DNA of 64,000 bases from Bog-113 sp965226755 (GTDB lineage: Bacteria; Acidobacteriota; Terriglobia; Bryobacterales; Bryobacteraceae). Position 1 is the first letter of the stretch. Every line of letters begins with the position of its first letter. The notes below the pieces were generated by a model that saw only the letters and a program-made list of their open reading frames with translations, did no database searches and had not been told where the DNA came from. A program made the position numbers and the translations under genes. The stretch spans positions 248,001-312,000 of the forward strand of contig CBDDDT010000004.1 in the NCBI GenBank assembly GCA_965226755.1. Direction: 5' to 3'. This document shows, piece after piece, positions 35,200 to 44,356 of the stretch.

Positions 35200-35842
35200 T
35201 GCAGCGTCTCCACGTATGCTCCCGTGGTGGCGTCCACCAGCACCGAAAATTCGCTGGTGCTTGCGCTTTCGCCCCAGAGTACGCGCCACGCGGCATTGCT
35301 GTAGGAACTGGTTTCCTGTAAACTGATAGGTCATCACCATGCCCGGATTTTTTGGCGTCGAACGCGGCCGCTTTTTTCAGCGCCGTCTGGTAAGCGGCAT
35401 CCGAATCGACCCTCGCGGCCGCGATCGAGAAGGGCTGCGAGGATGCGTTCGGGCCGCTCCAAGCATCGGGCTTGCCGGAGTTGATTCCCTGATGCAAACT
35501 CATGGAGGCTTCAATCACCGAAAACGTATAGGTACGGGATTGTTGCAGCGACGGCGATACGAAGACCGCCTGCCAGGCCCCGGCTTTCCCCGGCTGCGGC
35601 TTCACGTCCGAGAGGTGGATGCTGGTGAAGTTGTACACCTGCGCGTCGGGCGCCCACGCGTGGGAAGCCGCGAACATCTGGTAAAGCGCATGCAGGCCGG
35701 TGACGGGCTCCGGAGGCGCTTCCGCTTTTTTCGGCGCCGTGCTGGTTGCGCCGCATCCGCACAGGGCGATCGACGCCACTCCTAAAGCAACCGCGAGTCT
35801 CAGGAAAAACCTCCTTCTTTCCGCCCGGACAAATGGGCGCAT
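35196..35842 (-). pseudogene. Acidobacterial lipoprotein gene with two one-base frameshifts
   Basis: Frame 1 (from ATG 35842) has a lipoprotein signal (RLAVALGVASIALCGCG) and continues GLHALYQMFAASHAW...RTYTFSVIEASMSLHQG to AAAFDAKK. It then loses sense. Removing one A from the A6 at 35348-35353 gives NPGMVMTYQFTG; removing one more base near 35310-35322 gives SYSNAAWRVLWGESA...VDATTGAYVETLH and a TGA at 35198-35196. The three pieces form one plausible protein of about 214 residues. Either assembly indels or a recent pseudogene. Its TGA overlaps the murQ TTG. Confidence 0.75.
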
Positions 35843-35895
35843 TTCACATTGTAGCGGCGTGTGGAATAATCAGAGTAACGGAACGGGGTGGCCTC

Positions 35896-37053
35896 ATGAA
35901 GTGCTTCATCGCAGTGCTTTCCTTCGGCTTCATGCTATTGCCGGGGAGCGCGCTTGCACAGCATGGCATTCCGCCCAATCCGGTCTTGCTCCCCACCACC
36001 AGCCCCGTTTCGACGACCACCCTGAGCGGTTCGGGCAGCAGCCCGCAAGTTTCCACCGGCATGTACCTAAGCGGCAAGGTGACAGTCCAGGACGGCGGTG
36101 AATTGCCCCTGAACGTCGTGATCGAGAGGGTCTGTGGATCGAACCGGCGAGCCCTGGGCTATGCGGACAAAAAAGGCGTCTTCAATGTGAAAGTGAGCGG
36201 CCACTCCTTGGCTTCCATGGTGGATGCAAGCGAAGACCAGCGCGGCGCTCTGGGAAAACCGCCGTCCGCGGCCCGTGAGCAGGGCGGCACTGACCTGCTG
36301 GGCTGCGTGCTCCAGGCTTCCTCGTCCGGTTTTCGTTCGGGAACCATCGACATCGGTTCGCAGCGGCTCCTCGATAATCCGAACGTCGGAACCCTGATCC
36401 TGTCCCGGCTGGGCGGCGCGAGCGGGGGAGTGGTCAGCGAAACCATGCTGACCGCCCCCAAAAGCGCCGTGAAGGCCTACGACCGCGGCATGGAAGCGCT
36501 CCGCAAAGATGACGTTCCATCCGCGATCAAAGACTTCCAGAAAGCGGTTGACCTGCACCCCCGTTTTGCGAGCGCGTGGTATGAGCTGGGACATTTCTAC
36601 ATGGACGTAAATGCCAGTGAAGCTCAGATCGACCTGACCAAGGCTTTGAACGCCGATCCCAAATTCGTTATGCCTTACGTGGATTTGGCTATCCTCGCCT
36701 ACCGCCAGCGCAACTGGGACGGAACCATCGACATCTCGAATCGCGGCATCCGGCTGGATGCGAACAGTTTTCCGCAGCTCTACTATTTCAATGCGGCGGC
36801 GCAGTTCAACAAACGAAACCTCGAGCAAGCCGAGAAGAGGGCTCGCGACACGATGCGGGTCGATGTGGATCACACCCTCCCGAAGGCGCAGCAACTCTTG
36901 AGCTATGTCCTGGCGGCGCAGGGCGACTTTACCGGGGCGGTGGATCAAATGCGCGCCTACATCGCGGGCGGGCTTGAGCCGGAAGACGCCGAAAAAGCCC
37001 GGAAAGAGTTGGCGCAGTTGGAAGTCCGGGCCAACTCTTCGGCCCGCAAGTAG
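35896..37053 (+). CDS. Secreted TPR protein with carboxypeptidase-regulatory-like N-domain
   Basis: 385 residues from ATG 35896, signal peptide KCFIAVLSFGFMLLPGSALAQ. Residues about 55-170 resemble a carboxypeptidase-regulatory (CnaB-like) beta domain (VTVQDGGELPLNVVIERVCG, GYADKKGVFNVKV). The C-terminal half has four to five TPRs: YDRGMEALRKDDVPSAIKDF, FASAWYELGHFYM, PYVDLAILAYRQRNW and LEQAEKRARDTM. The open frame extends upstream without support. Periplasmic or surface; function unknown. This architecture recurs in acidobacteria. Confidence 0.83.
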   Translation: MKCFIAVLSFGFMLLPGSALAQHGIPPNPVLLPTTSPVSTTTLSGSGSSPQVSTGMYLSGKVTVQDGGELPLNVVIERVCGSNRRALGYADKKGVFNVKVSGHSLASMVDASEDQRGALGKPPSAAREQGGTDLLGCVLQASSSGFRSGTIDIGSQRLLDNPNVGTLILSRLGGASGGVVSETMLTAPKSAVKAYDRGMEALRKDDVPSAIKDFQKAVDLHPRFASAWYELGHFYMDVNASEAQIDLTKALNADPKFVMPYVDLAILAYRQRNWDGTIDISNRGIRLDANSFPQLYYFNAAAQFNKRNLEQAEKRARDTMRVDVDHTLPKAQQLLSYVLAAQGDFTGAVDQMRAYIAGGLEPEDAEKARKELAQLEVRANSSARK

Positions 37054-37070
37054 CGCGCGCTACCCGAGCG

Positions 37071-38012
37071 TCAACGCCCGTAGCGCACGTAGCGCGAACC
37101 CCCGTTTGCCGGCACGCCCGGATGCAGAATCTCCACCAGGATCTCCAATGATTCGACCACGCGCGGCCCAGGCCGGTTGAAATACTGGTTTCCATCCGCC
37201 ACGTAGACCTGGTTTTCCCGGACGGCCCGAAGCGTCGGATAATCCGTACGGGAACCGATCCAATGCATCTCGGGAAGGGTTCTCTCGATTGAGAATCCAC
37301 ACGGCATGGCGATGATGACATCCGGATCGGTCGCCGCCAGTTGCTCCCACGTCATCCACGGCGAATGCAAACCAGCGGTCCCGAACAGATTGACCGCGTT
37401 GGCCGCCTCCACTAGTTCCGGAACCCAGTTTCCCGCGGCCATCAGCGGCTCCAGCCACTCGATACAGGCGACTCGCGGTCGCCGCACATCGGAGTAAGCC
37501 CGCTCGCGCAGCAGATTCATACGCGCTTTCAGCCGCTCGATCGCGGGCTCGCCATTCACGCCCAGCGCCGCCGCCACGCGCCGCATGTCATCCCAAATGT
37601 CCGCCAGAGCGTTCGGCTGCAGAGAAACAATCTCCGGCCGGCTCGCCAGCTTGCGCGCGACTGAAAGCTCCACGTCCCGCAAGCTGACGGCGCAGACTTC
37701 ACACTGCGTCTGCGTCAGAATGTGGGTCGGCTGAAGCGCCTCCAGAAGAGCATCGGAAACTTCATAGACGGAGAGCGCGTTCTCCACTGACGCCTTCACC
37801 AGCCGGTCGATCTCCAGACTGCTGCCCGAGCAGTCGAAGCGGGGACGCGTGCAGCAGGGCAGCGCTTCCACGCCGGGCGGAAAGTCGCACTCATGCGAGC
37901 GGCCGACCACGAACTGACCCAAACCCAATTCGAAAACGATCTCGGTGGCGCTCGCGATCAGCGAGACGATCCGCGGTTCAGGAATCCGCAAGAATGCGTT
38001 CTTGACGTGCAA
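37071..38012 (-). CDS. BtuF-like cobalamin-binding protein
   Basis: 313 residues, ABC substrate-binding fold of the BtuF/FhuD class: RIVSLIASATEIVFELGLG and GRSHECDFPP at the N-terminus, PTHILTQTQCEVCAVS in the middle, and NQYFNRPGPRVVESLEIL at the end. No signal peptide is apparent from the TTG at 38012, so it may be cytosolic or the start is wrong. The gene overlaps the DUF6580-like gene by 35 nt and is the last member of the riboswitch-led B12 operon. No btuC or btuD is seen here. Confidence 0.85.
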   Translation of the reverse strand: MHVKNAFLRIPEPRIVSLIASATEIVFELGLGQFVVGRSHECDFPPGVEALPCCTRPRFDCSGSSLEIDRLVKASVENALSVYEVSDALLEALQPTHILTQTQCEVCAVSLRDVELSVARKLASRPEIVSLQPNALADIWDDMRRVAAALGVNGEPAIERLKARMNLLRERAYSDVRRPRVACIEWLEPLMAAGNWVPELVEAANAVNLFGTAGLHSPWMTWEQLAATDPDVIIAMPCGFSIERTLPEMHWIGSRTDYPTLRAVRENQVYVADGNQYFNRPGPRVVESLEILVEILHPGVPANGGSRYVRYGR

Positions 38013-38505
38013 CGCCCCGGCTCAAAGCATAGTGGAGCCCAAAGAGCAACGCCGTCCATGCCAGATCTCCCGCTAAAGTCGCCGGGAAGAAGGGAAGAGC
38101 ATCGACGTAACATCTCGTCAGCCCCGCCATTGTGTGAGGCGAGTACTCCACGAAATAGGCGAAGTTTGAGATCAGGAAGAACTGCATGCTGCAGAGCAGC
38201 GCCGCGCCGCCGATCCGCAGCGGATTGTTGGTTCTTCGCAGCGAGCGCCCGATCAGGACGCTGAGCAGAAAGCTCGCATAGATATAGGGCGTCCCAAACG
38301 TGTACCCGCCGAGCAGCGGATCGGTGATGGCCATGACCGCCAAGGGAACCAGATAGGCGTACCAGCCGTTCAGACGCGCGCCCGCGAACAAACTGCTTCC
38401 TCCAACCGGCGCAAAATTCGGCGGATGCGGCATCAACCGCGCTAGCCCGCTAAGTATGGTGAGGGTCAGCGCGAAGGGGCGTACATTCGATCTGTGTTCA
38501 GTCAT
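37978..38505 (-). CDS. DUF6580-like integral membrane protein (putative B12-related transporter)
   Basis: 175 residues, about five or six membrane helices: PFALTLTILSGLARLM, YLVPLAVMAITDPLLGG, YIYASFLLSVLIGRSL, ALLCSMQFFLISNFAYF and GDLAWTALLFGLHYAL. NFAPVGGSSLFAGA is a conserved-looking loop. ATG 38505 follows GGAGATGGAGC and overlaps the adenosyltransferase end by 8 nt. Its size and helix pattern resemble ECF S-components, and it sits inside a cobalamin-riboswitch operon, so a role in moving cobalamin or a precursor across the inner membrane is a reasonable guess. Confidence 0.7.
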   Translation of the reverse strand: MTEHRSNVRPFALTLTILSGLARLMPHPPNFAPVGGSSLFAGARLNGWYAYLVPLAVMAITDPLLGGYTFGTPYIYASFLLSVLIGRSLRRTNNPLRIGGAALLCSMQFFLISNFAYFVEYSPHTMAGLTRCYVDALPFFPATLAGDLAWTALLFGLHYALSRGVARQERILADS

Positions 38506-39163
38506 GCTCCATCTCCTCTTGCGGCCCCGATTCCGCGTGTCCCGAAGGCGCTTCATTCGGCTGCCACAACGTCTCGCGACAGTTCATCTCGCGGCTGGCC
38601 CACCGGCTCCACACGAAAAACGCATCGCTTAGCCGGTTCAGATATTTTAGTGTATCGCCGTCCACCGGCTCTTGTTGCGATAAGCTCACGCACAAGCGTT
38701 CCGCGCGCCTGCACACGGTACGGCAAAGGTGCAGCTCGGCGTTCAGCCGGGACCCTCCCGGCAGCACAAAGGAACGCAACGGAGGAAGTTCCTTCAAGGC
38801 GGTGTCCATCTCGCTCTCGAGCCACTCGATCTCGGTGTTCGTCACGCGCGGCTGCCTCGGGTGCACATCCTCCGCTCGCGTCGCCAGAATCGAACCCAGG
38901 TTGAAGAGCTCGTGCTGCACTTTCTTCAGGGTCGCCGCCAGAACGTGCAGCGATGCTTCCTCGGAAGACTGACGCGCCAGCCCGGTGAAGGCGTTGAGTT
39001 CGTCGACTGTCCCGTAGCACTCGATCCGCGCGTCGTCCTTTCGAACTCGCTGGCCCCCCACGAGGCTGGTCTGCCCGCCATCGCCCAGGCGCGTGTACAC
39101 CCGATTGATCGCGAGACGCGGCTCCGCGAAAGCGCCGCCGGATTCTTCAGAAGTCTTTGCCAC
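38498..39163 (-). CDS. Cob(I)alamin adenosyltransferase, PduO type
   Basis: 221 residues. Adds the adenosyl group to cob(I)alamin to make coenzyme B12 in the cytoplasm. N-terminal VYTRLGDGGQTSLVGGQRV is the ATP-binding motif; RIECYGTVDELNAFTGLAR, LFNLGSILAT and the C-terminal LCRTVCRRAERLCVSL, LNRLSDAFFVWSRW are all PduO signatures. GTG start at 39163 with GGAG 6 nt upstream, overlapping the TonB receptor end by 17 nt. The tail is acidic and disordered. Second functional gene of the B12 operon. Confidence 0.95.
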   Translation of the reverse strand: MAKTSEESGGAFAEPRLAINRVYTRLGDGGQTSLVGGQRVRKDDARIECYGTVDELNAFTGLARQSSEEASLHVLAATLKKVQHELFNLGSILATRAEDVHPRQPRVTNTEIEWLESEMDTALKELPPLRSFVLPGGSRLNAELHLCRTVCRRAERLCVSLSQQEPVDGDTLKYLNRLSDAFFVWSRWASREMNCRETLWQPNEAPSGHAESGPQEEMEHD

Positions 39164-41362
39164 GAAAGCTCCATTTCACGCCGGAAATAAACGTTAGCCG
39201 CGGCGACGGATAGCCGAAAATCTCTTCGTACCGCTCATTGAGCAGGTTCCGCACTGTTCCGAAAGCCGACACGCCGCCCTTTAGCGCCACGTTCACATTC
39301 ACCGCCAGATTCGCATAACCGGGATTGTCATAGAATCCCGCGCTTGCGCCATAGTTCGGCTCTACGTCCAGCGTATCCCCGCGGATATAGCCGATTACTT
39401 CTCCCGCTACCCGTCCATGCGTCAGCGCGAGCCGGAACGATCCCGACTGCGGAGGGCGCCGCGCCAACTGCTGGCCCACCTGAAAATACTGTTCCGCCAG
39501 ATCCGAATGATCAAGCGCGAGAACCTCCGTATCGAGGTACGTGTAGTTTCCTAGAAAAGCCGCCCACCGCGCGGGCCGGTATTGAGCGGAAAATTCCACG
39601 CCCTGCGATTTCGCGTTCGACAGGTTGTCCGATGTGTACGCGCTCAACTCGGGAAAGCGAACCGCCCAGCGACACGATCAGATCGGCGTAATGCGTATAG
39701 AAATAAGTCGCGCTCAGCACCAGTTTTCCGGCCATGAGGCTCTGCGCAATGCCGGCGTCCACGCTGGTCGAGCGCTCCGGTTTCAGATCGGGATTCGTCG
39801 TGAACGCCAGTTCATCGGCGCCCGGATGCCGAATTCCGGTTCCCGCCGAGGCATGCAAACGCGTGCCGCCCGGCAAGGAGTAGCCGAGCGCGAGTTTTGG
39901 ATCGACCCGCCCGTAGTCATGCGCCGCAAACCCGTCATGCGCGGGAAATCCATTCTCATTCCCCCGGAATCGGCGGCGTCTCGAAAATGTCCCCGCGCAC
40001 GCCCGCCTGCACGTAAAGTCTCCCGAACTGCAGCCGGTTCTCCCAATAGATTCCCTGTTCGTCCCGGCGCAGCGGATAGGCCGTGTTCCCGCTGTCGGTG
40101 ATGAACGTGTTCCGCACCTCTTCGCGCGTCCACGTAAACCCCGCGGACATCGTCCAGTTCTTCGAAACGCTAATCACCGTCCGCTCTTCAGCCTCGCCGC
40201 GAATGTCCTTATTGAAGCTGTTCCCGTAGGGGCTCGCGTAAAAATCGTTGCTGAGAAAGAAGCCGCCCAATAGCTCTTCCCGGATCCGGCTGGTCAGATC
40301 CGCCTGATAGTGGAACGAGTAGTCGGACACGTTATTCTTGTCGCGCGAAACCGTGTCGATCCCCGGGTACAGACCGGCCGGGTCCGATCCGTAAGGGCCC
40401 GGAACCCCCACCGCATTCGCGTCAAAATCCCCGGTCGCGCTAAAGCTCTGGCGGCCCCAGTTCCGGTTCAGATGCAGCAGAACGTTCTCGTTCATCCACG
40501 CGGAATTAGCGACGTTTCCATCCGAGTCGATGTCGATCCGCGAAAGCGAACCGGCCAGGCCGAAGCCGTCCACCGCTCCGGTTCCGCTCACCCCGAAACG
40601 CCGCTCGCCATGGCTGCCCCCATCGGCGATGACGTCCACGGCCGTACCGCTGTTCTCACTCGAACGCGTCACAAAGTTCACCACGCCGCTATTCGCGTAG
40701 GAGCCGTACACGGCCGACTGCGCGCCCTGCACCACCTCAATCCGGTCGAGAAAGTCGGTGGGGATCTGCGAGAAATCAAAACTGCCGCCGTAAGCGAAAC
40801 TGTTTACCGGCGCCCCGTCAATGGTGACCAGCGCGTAGCTGGAATCGCCGCCGCGCACGAACGCCGACGTCACGCCGCCGCGCCCGCCGCTCTGCGCAAT
40901 CGCCACGCCCGGCAAAATGCGCAAAAGTTCGGACGCCTGTTCCTCGTTGCGCTCGCGAATCTCATCGCTCGTGATTACGTTGACGGTGCTCGCCTGTTCG
41001 CTGGCCGTCGCATCGATCGTCGACCCCGCGACGCGCACGGAATCCTGCATCGGCGCAATTTCTACCAGCACGTTCAGGCTGGCCGGCAGGGGCCCCGCGA
41101 TGGTCTGAGTCGCAAAGCCCGAGGCGGTGATGATGACCCGATCGGTATTTGCGATCGGCATATCGAAAGCAAACTCGCCGCGTTTGCCGGTGGTTCGCTC
41201 CTCCACCAGCCCTACCCGGTTGAATAAAGCCACGTGCGCGCCGGCCACGACGCCCCCGGTTGGGTCCGTCACTGTCCCGCTCAGGCCCGCGTCATCCGCG
41301 GCCTCGCTCATTCCATGGAACGCGGCAAGGCAGAGTGCCGCCGCGGCAATCGTTCGGATCAT
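39147..41362 (-). pseudogene. TonB-dependent outer-membrane receptor (BtuB-like), two frameshifts
   Basis: A cobalamin-type TonB receptor now split over three frames. Frame 1 (ATG 41362, signal peptide IRTIAAAALCLAAFHGMSEA) holds a carboxypeptidase-regulatory domain and the plug (VNVITSDEIRER, GGVTSAFVRGGDSSYALVTI) up to a TGA at 39956. Dropping one G from G5 (39961-39965) leads into NENGFPAHDGFAAHDYG and the barrel to about 39650. Dropping one base near 39642-39651 gives SAYTSDNLSNAKSQG and runs to the terminal ...TFISGVKWSFRGKDF at 39147. The remaining sequence looks conserved, so assembly indels are as likely as real decay. Confidence 0.85.
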
Positions 41363-41404
41363 AATAAGCAGCCCTCCGCTGCCGCGCATTTCGCGCGATC
41401 CTGT

Positions 41405-41552
41405 TCGATCGGTCTCCTGACTCACGCATCCTCAGCCCCGGTCTGCCTTCCCATTCCCGAAGAAACAGTGGCTTGCTTGAACGGAGCCTCCGCGCTCACA
41501 GTGGCGGGGCCGTGCTGGAGTCTCACCAGCTTCCCAACTTCTATCGAACAGT
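41405..41552 (-). promoter_or_regulatory. Cobalamin riboswitch
   Basis: On the minus strand the leader contains GGAAGCTGGTGAGACTCC, GCCCCGCCACTGTGAG, CAAGCCACTG, GGCAGACCGGGGCTGAGG and the B12 box GAGTCAGGAGACC (41411-41423), the conserved core of adenosylcobalamin-type riboswitches in the right order. It lies about 45-190 nt upstream of the TonB receptor start, so the whole operon down to 37071 should be repressed by cobalamin. Confidence 0.93.
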
Positions 41553-41672
41553 CCTGGTAAAAAGGATAACTTGATCTTAAAAGTTGATCCCGGTCCCTGT
41601 CAAAGGCCGATTTCGATACGAAATCGTACAATCCTTTCAAAATTAAATTGCTCGTCAGAATCGCGCAAGAAT

Positions 41673-42104
41673 ATGATCATTTTCAACTTGGCTTCCGAAC
41701 CCAGCTACGCATCCAGCGGCGCCGTGCTGGTCGTAGACGACGAACTGGAAATCCGCAAACTCGTGACCGCCATCCTCACGAATGCCGGTTATTCCGTCTT
41801 CCAGGCGGATTCCGGCGAAAGCGCGCTGCGCATGTTCAATAAGCATGCCAACGAGATCACTTTGCTGCTCAGCGATGTCGTCGCGCCCGGCATCAGCGGC
41901 CCCATGCTGGCCGACCAGCTTCTGGAGCTTCATCCCCACCTGAAAATTCTCTTCATGTCCGGCTTTAACGCCTCCATGGTCGTTCGGCGCTTCGTTGTGG
42001 AGCGGGGCTTCCCGTTGCTCCCCAAGCCGTTTACTTCAGAGCGGCTCGTCACCGCCATTCAGCAGACCATCGGTCCTGCACGCCGCGGCATCTACGGTCA
42101 TTAG
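41673..42104 (+). CDS. Single-domain CheY-like response regulator
   Basis: 143 residues from ATG 41673; the frame extends to 41571 without SD. The receiver domain has VLVVDDELEIRKLV, the phospho-acceptor in LLLSDVVAPGISGP, ILFMSGF and the Lys in LLPKPFTSERL. No output domain, so it acts through protein contact; the MSGF and LPKPF segments resemble receivers of hybrid kinases. Divergent from the riboswitch-led operon; no partner kinase lies next to it. Confidence 0.88.
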   Translation: MIIFNLASEPSYASSGAVLVVDDELEIRKLVTAILTNAGYSVFQADSGESALRMFNKHANEITLLLSDVVAPGISGPMLADQLLELHPHLKILFMSGFNASMVVRRFVVERGFPLLPKPFTSERLVTAIQQTIGPARRGIYGH

Positions 42105-42172
42105 CCGTTGCCGATCTGCTTCCCAGGCACACTGCCAAGTACAATGTAGGTAAAGCTCTCCGCTTCGCCCTC

Positions 42173-43399
42173 ATGCCCAAAGCGCGACTTTGCCTGTGCC
42201 TGGTCCTTCTTGCCGGGCTTGTCGCCTGCATCGAGCGGACGTCGACATCCCGGCCGTTCGTTTTCGCGGGCCCCATGGATCTCCCGCTGCACGAGGACAT
42301 CACGCCCAAATCGAAGGTGGTCGTCCGTGTGCATCACGGGGACAAACTCGAGGTCGTCCAGCAGCGCCGCCGCCTTTATAAGCTCCGCACGGGGAAGGGC
42401 GCGGAGGGCTGGACCGATGAACGGAATCTCATGAGCGTGGACCAGATGAAGGCCCTCGCTGAAATGGAAGCCAGCGCCCGCCGTCTCCCGTCGCAAGGGG
42501 TCGCCATCAGCTACGAGCCGCTGAACGTGCATACCGAGCCGCAGCGCTATTCGCCCACTTTCATCCAGATCCGCGAAGGCGACAAGTTCGATGTGATGGC
42601 GCACCAGATTTCTCCTCGCGCCGAGCCGGCGCATCGCGTTCTGGTGAAGCCGCAACCCAGACCGGACACGAAGAGCCGCAAGCGCGCCGACCATGGGCGC
42701 CGGAATCCGCCGCCGCCGCCGCCGCCCCAGCCAGCCCCGCCCGACGACTGGCTGGAGCTCTCGCAAGAGCGCGAGCCGCCCGCGCCGCCCGTCAGTCCCG
42801 AGGAAGATCAGGAACCCGTCCCGAGCGACGATTGGACGCTCGTGCGAACCTCCTCCGGCGCCGCGGGGTGGGTGCTGACCAATCGCATCTATCTCGCCAT
42901 CCCCGATGAGGTCGCGCAATACGCCGAGGGCCATCGCATCACCACTTACTTCTCGCTCGGCAAGATTCACGATGACGAGCTCAACACCGACAAAAACTTC
43001 TGGCTCTGGACCACCGTGCATAGCGGCCAGCACCCCTATGATTTCGATAGTTTTCGTGTGTTCACCTGGAATCCGAAACGGCACCGCTATGAGACCGCTT
43101 ACATCCAGCGATCCGTCGAAGGCTATCTGCCCGTGCTCGTGAAGAAGGAAGGCGGACAGGAAACCTTTTCCGTATGTCTGGCGGATGACGACGGCGCCCG
43201 GCTCAGGAAGCGGTACACGATGCTGGACCGGCAGGTGCGGCCCCTCGACGCGGAGCCCTGCCCGGCGCCGGCGGTCCAGCCCAGCGCTGCTCCCGCTTCC
43301 GCGGCGGCTCCTCCCGAAGCCGCTCCCGCCAAATCCTCGGTAACCGAAAAGCTGAAAGAAAAAGCCGAGGCCGTGAAGAAGCGCATCCTGGGCCGTTGA
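42173..43399 (+). CDS. Lipoprotein with SH3-like domains
   Basis: 408 residues. Lipobox LAGLVAC at residues 13-19 predicts a lipid-anchored envelope protein. Two SH3-like segments are seen: PLHEDITPKSKVVVRVHHGDK...GAEGWTDERNL (about 35-90), and after a Pro-rich stretch (about 180-195) DDWTLVRTSSGAAGWVLTNRIY (about 220-245). A further beta domain follows (HRITTYFSLGKIHDDE to YIQRSVEGYLPVLV), then an Ala/Pro linker and a terminal Lys/Glu helix. Likely peptidoglycan or periplasmic binding; no enzyme motif. Confidence 0.78.
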   Translation: MPKARLCLCLVLLAGLVACIERTSTSRPFVFAGPMDLPLHEDITPKSKVVVRVHHGDKLEVVQQRRRLYKLRTGKGAEGWTDERNLMSVDQMKALAEMEASARRLPSQGVAISYEPLNVHTEPQRYSPTFIQIREGDKFDVMAHQISPRAEPAHRVLVKPQPRPDTKSRKRADHGRRNPPPPPPPQPAPPDDWLELSQEREPPAPPVSPEEDQEPVPSDDWTLVRTSSGAAGWVLTNRIYLAIPDEVAQYAEGHRITTYFSLGKIHDDELNTDKNFWLWTTVHSGQHPYDFDSFRVFTWNPKRHRYETAYIQRSVEGYLPVLVKKEGGQETFSVCLADDDGARLRKRYTMLDRQVRPLDAEPCPAPAVQPSAAPASAAAPPEAAPAKSSVTEKLKEKAEAVKKRILGR

Positions 43400-43412
43400 G
43401 CCCATCCATCGT

Positions 43413-43871
43413 TCACTTCGTGAAGTGAATCTCCTCCACCTCTAGGCCAAGCGCCCGCCGCGCGATCTGCAGTTCTACAATCTCGCTCACGGCGCTGATG
43501 AGAATCATCAGCACGCCCACCAGGAACAGAGGAAACAGCACTTCCGCGAGAATGGCGTGGAGGCTGGATACGCTGATGACCAGCACCATCAGGCTGAACA
43601 CCGCCGTCGCCGCATAGAGGAGGACGTGCGAGAGCGAAACGATCTGGATGCGCCGCAGAAACAGGGTGCACTGCTTCTCGATGTTCGCCCGCCGCGTCTC
43701 GGTGGTTCCTGGCTCCCGGTATTCCGACGTGAGCGCGCGCAAACGATCCGACATCGCCGAGTGTTTTGCGCTCACGCCGCCGATCAGAATCGCTGAAGCC
43801 GAAATCATCACCGCCGGCGTCACCGCTGACGAAATGATGTTCAGCGGACCGCCCGTAAGTTCCGGAAACAC
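43413..43871 (-). CDS. DUF2721 membrane protein
   Basis: 152 residues, three membrane helices (ISSAVTPAVMISASAILIGG, SHVLLYAATAVFSLMVLVI, LFPLFLVGVLMILISAV) with the family segment RLRALTSEYR between the first two. Function unknown. The stop region lies in a perfect palindrome TTCACTTC-GT-GAAGTGAA (43412-43429), which could act as a transcript end between the convergent genes, but has no T run. The first base of its frame overlaps the ispF end. Confidence 0.85.
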   Translation of the reverse strand: MFPELTGGPLNIISSAVTPAVMISASAILIGGVSAKHSAMSDRLRALTSEYREPGTTETRRANIEKQCTLFLRRIQIVSLSHVLLYAATAVFSLMVLVISVSSLHAILAEVLFPLFLVGVLMILISAVSEIVELQIARRALGLEVEEIHFTK

Positions 43872-44356
43872 TAGGATTCGGAAGCGAGCAGCACAATCGC
43901 CTGCGCTTCCGCCGAACGCCCTTCACCCACGGGCCCCACTTTCTCCGCGGTCTTGAACTTCACCGACACTGAATTCAGATTCAGCTCCAGCGTATCAGCC
44001 AGCTTTTCCCGGATTTTCTTCCTGAAATCAGCCAGTTTCGGCTTTTCCAGGATTACGGTGGAATCGACATTGACCAGCTGAAAGCCGGCTTCGCTGGCCA
44101 GCTTCCCGGCATGCCTCAGAAACTGCGTGCTGTCGGCGTCTTTCCATTGCGGATCGGTATCGGGGAAGTGCATGCCGATGTCGCCCAGCGCGGCCGCCCC
44201 TAAAATCGCATCCACAATCGCATGCGACAAAATATCCGCGTCCGAGTGCCCCTCGAGGCCCCTGTCCGATTCAATACGCACACCGCCCAGGATCAGCGGT
44301 CTTCCCTGCGCGATCCGGTGGTTGTCCCAACCCAGGCCGACGCGGAACGTGGTCAT
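43871..44356 (-). CDS. ispF: 2-C-methyl-D-erythritol 2,4-cyclodiphosphate synthase
   Basis: Fifth step of the non-mevalonate isoprenoid route. 161 residues, family length. Metal ligands are in VGLGWDNHRIAQGRP and GLEGHSDADILSHAI; substrate loop GDIGMHFPDTDPQWKDADS; C-terminal EKVGPVGEGRSAEAQA. ATG overlaps the ispD stop (ATGA), so the two genes are translated together, as is frequent. Confidence 0.97.
   Translation of the reverse strand: MTTFRVGLGWDNHRIAQGRPLILGGVRIESDRGLEGHSDADILSHAIVDAILGAAALGDIGMHFPDTDPQWKDADSTQFLRHAGKLASEAGFQLVNVDSTVILEKPKLADFRKKIREKLADTLELNLNSVSVKFKTAEKVGPVGEGRSAEAQAIVLLASES

Noticed and set aside
35746..35895. Upstream extension of the TPR protein
   Set aside because: Overlaps the divergent lipoprotein gene and precedes a clean signal peptide starting at 35896.
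42101..43405. 434-codon open frame on the minus strand
   Set aside because: Antisense to the SH3 lipoprotein gene, which has a clear lipobox and domains; the shadow has none.
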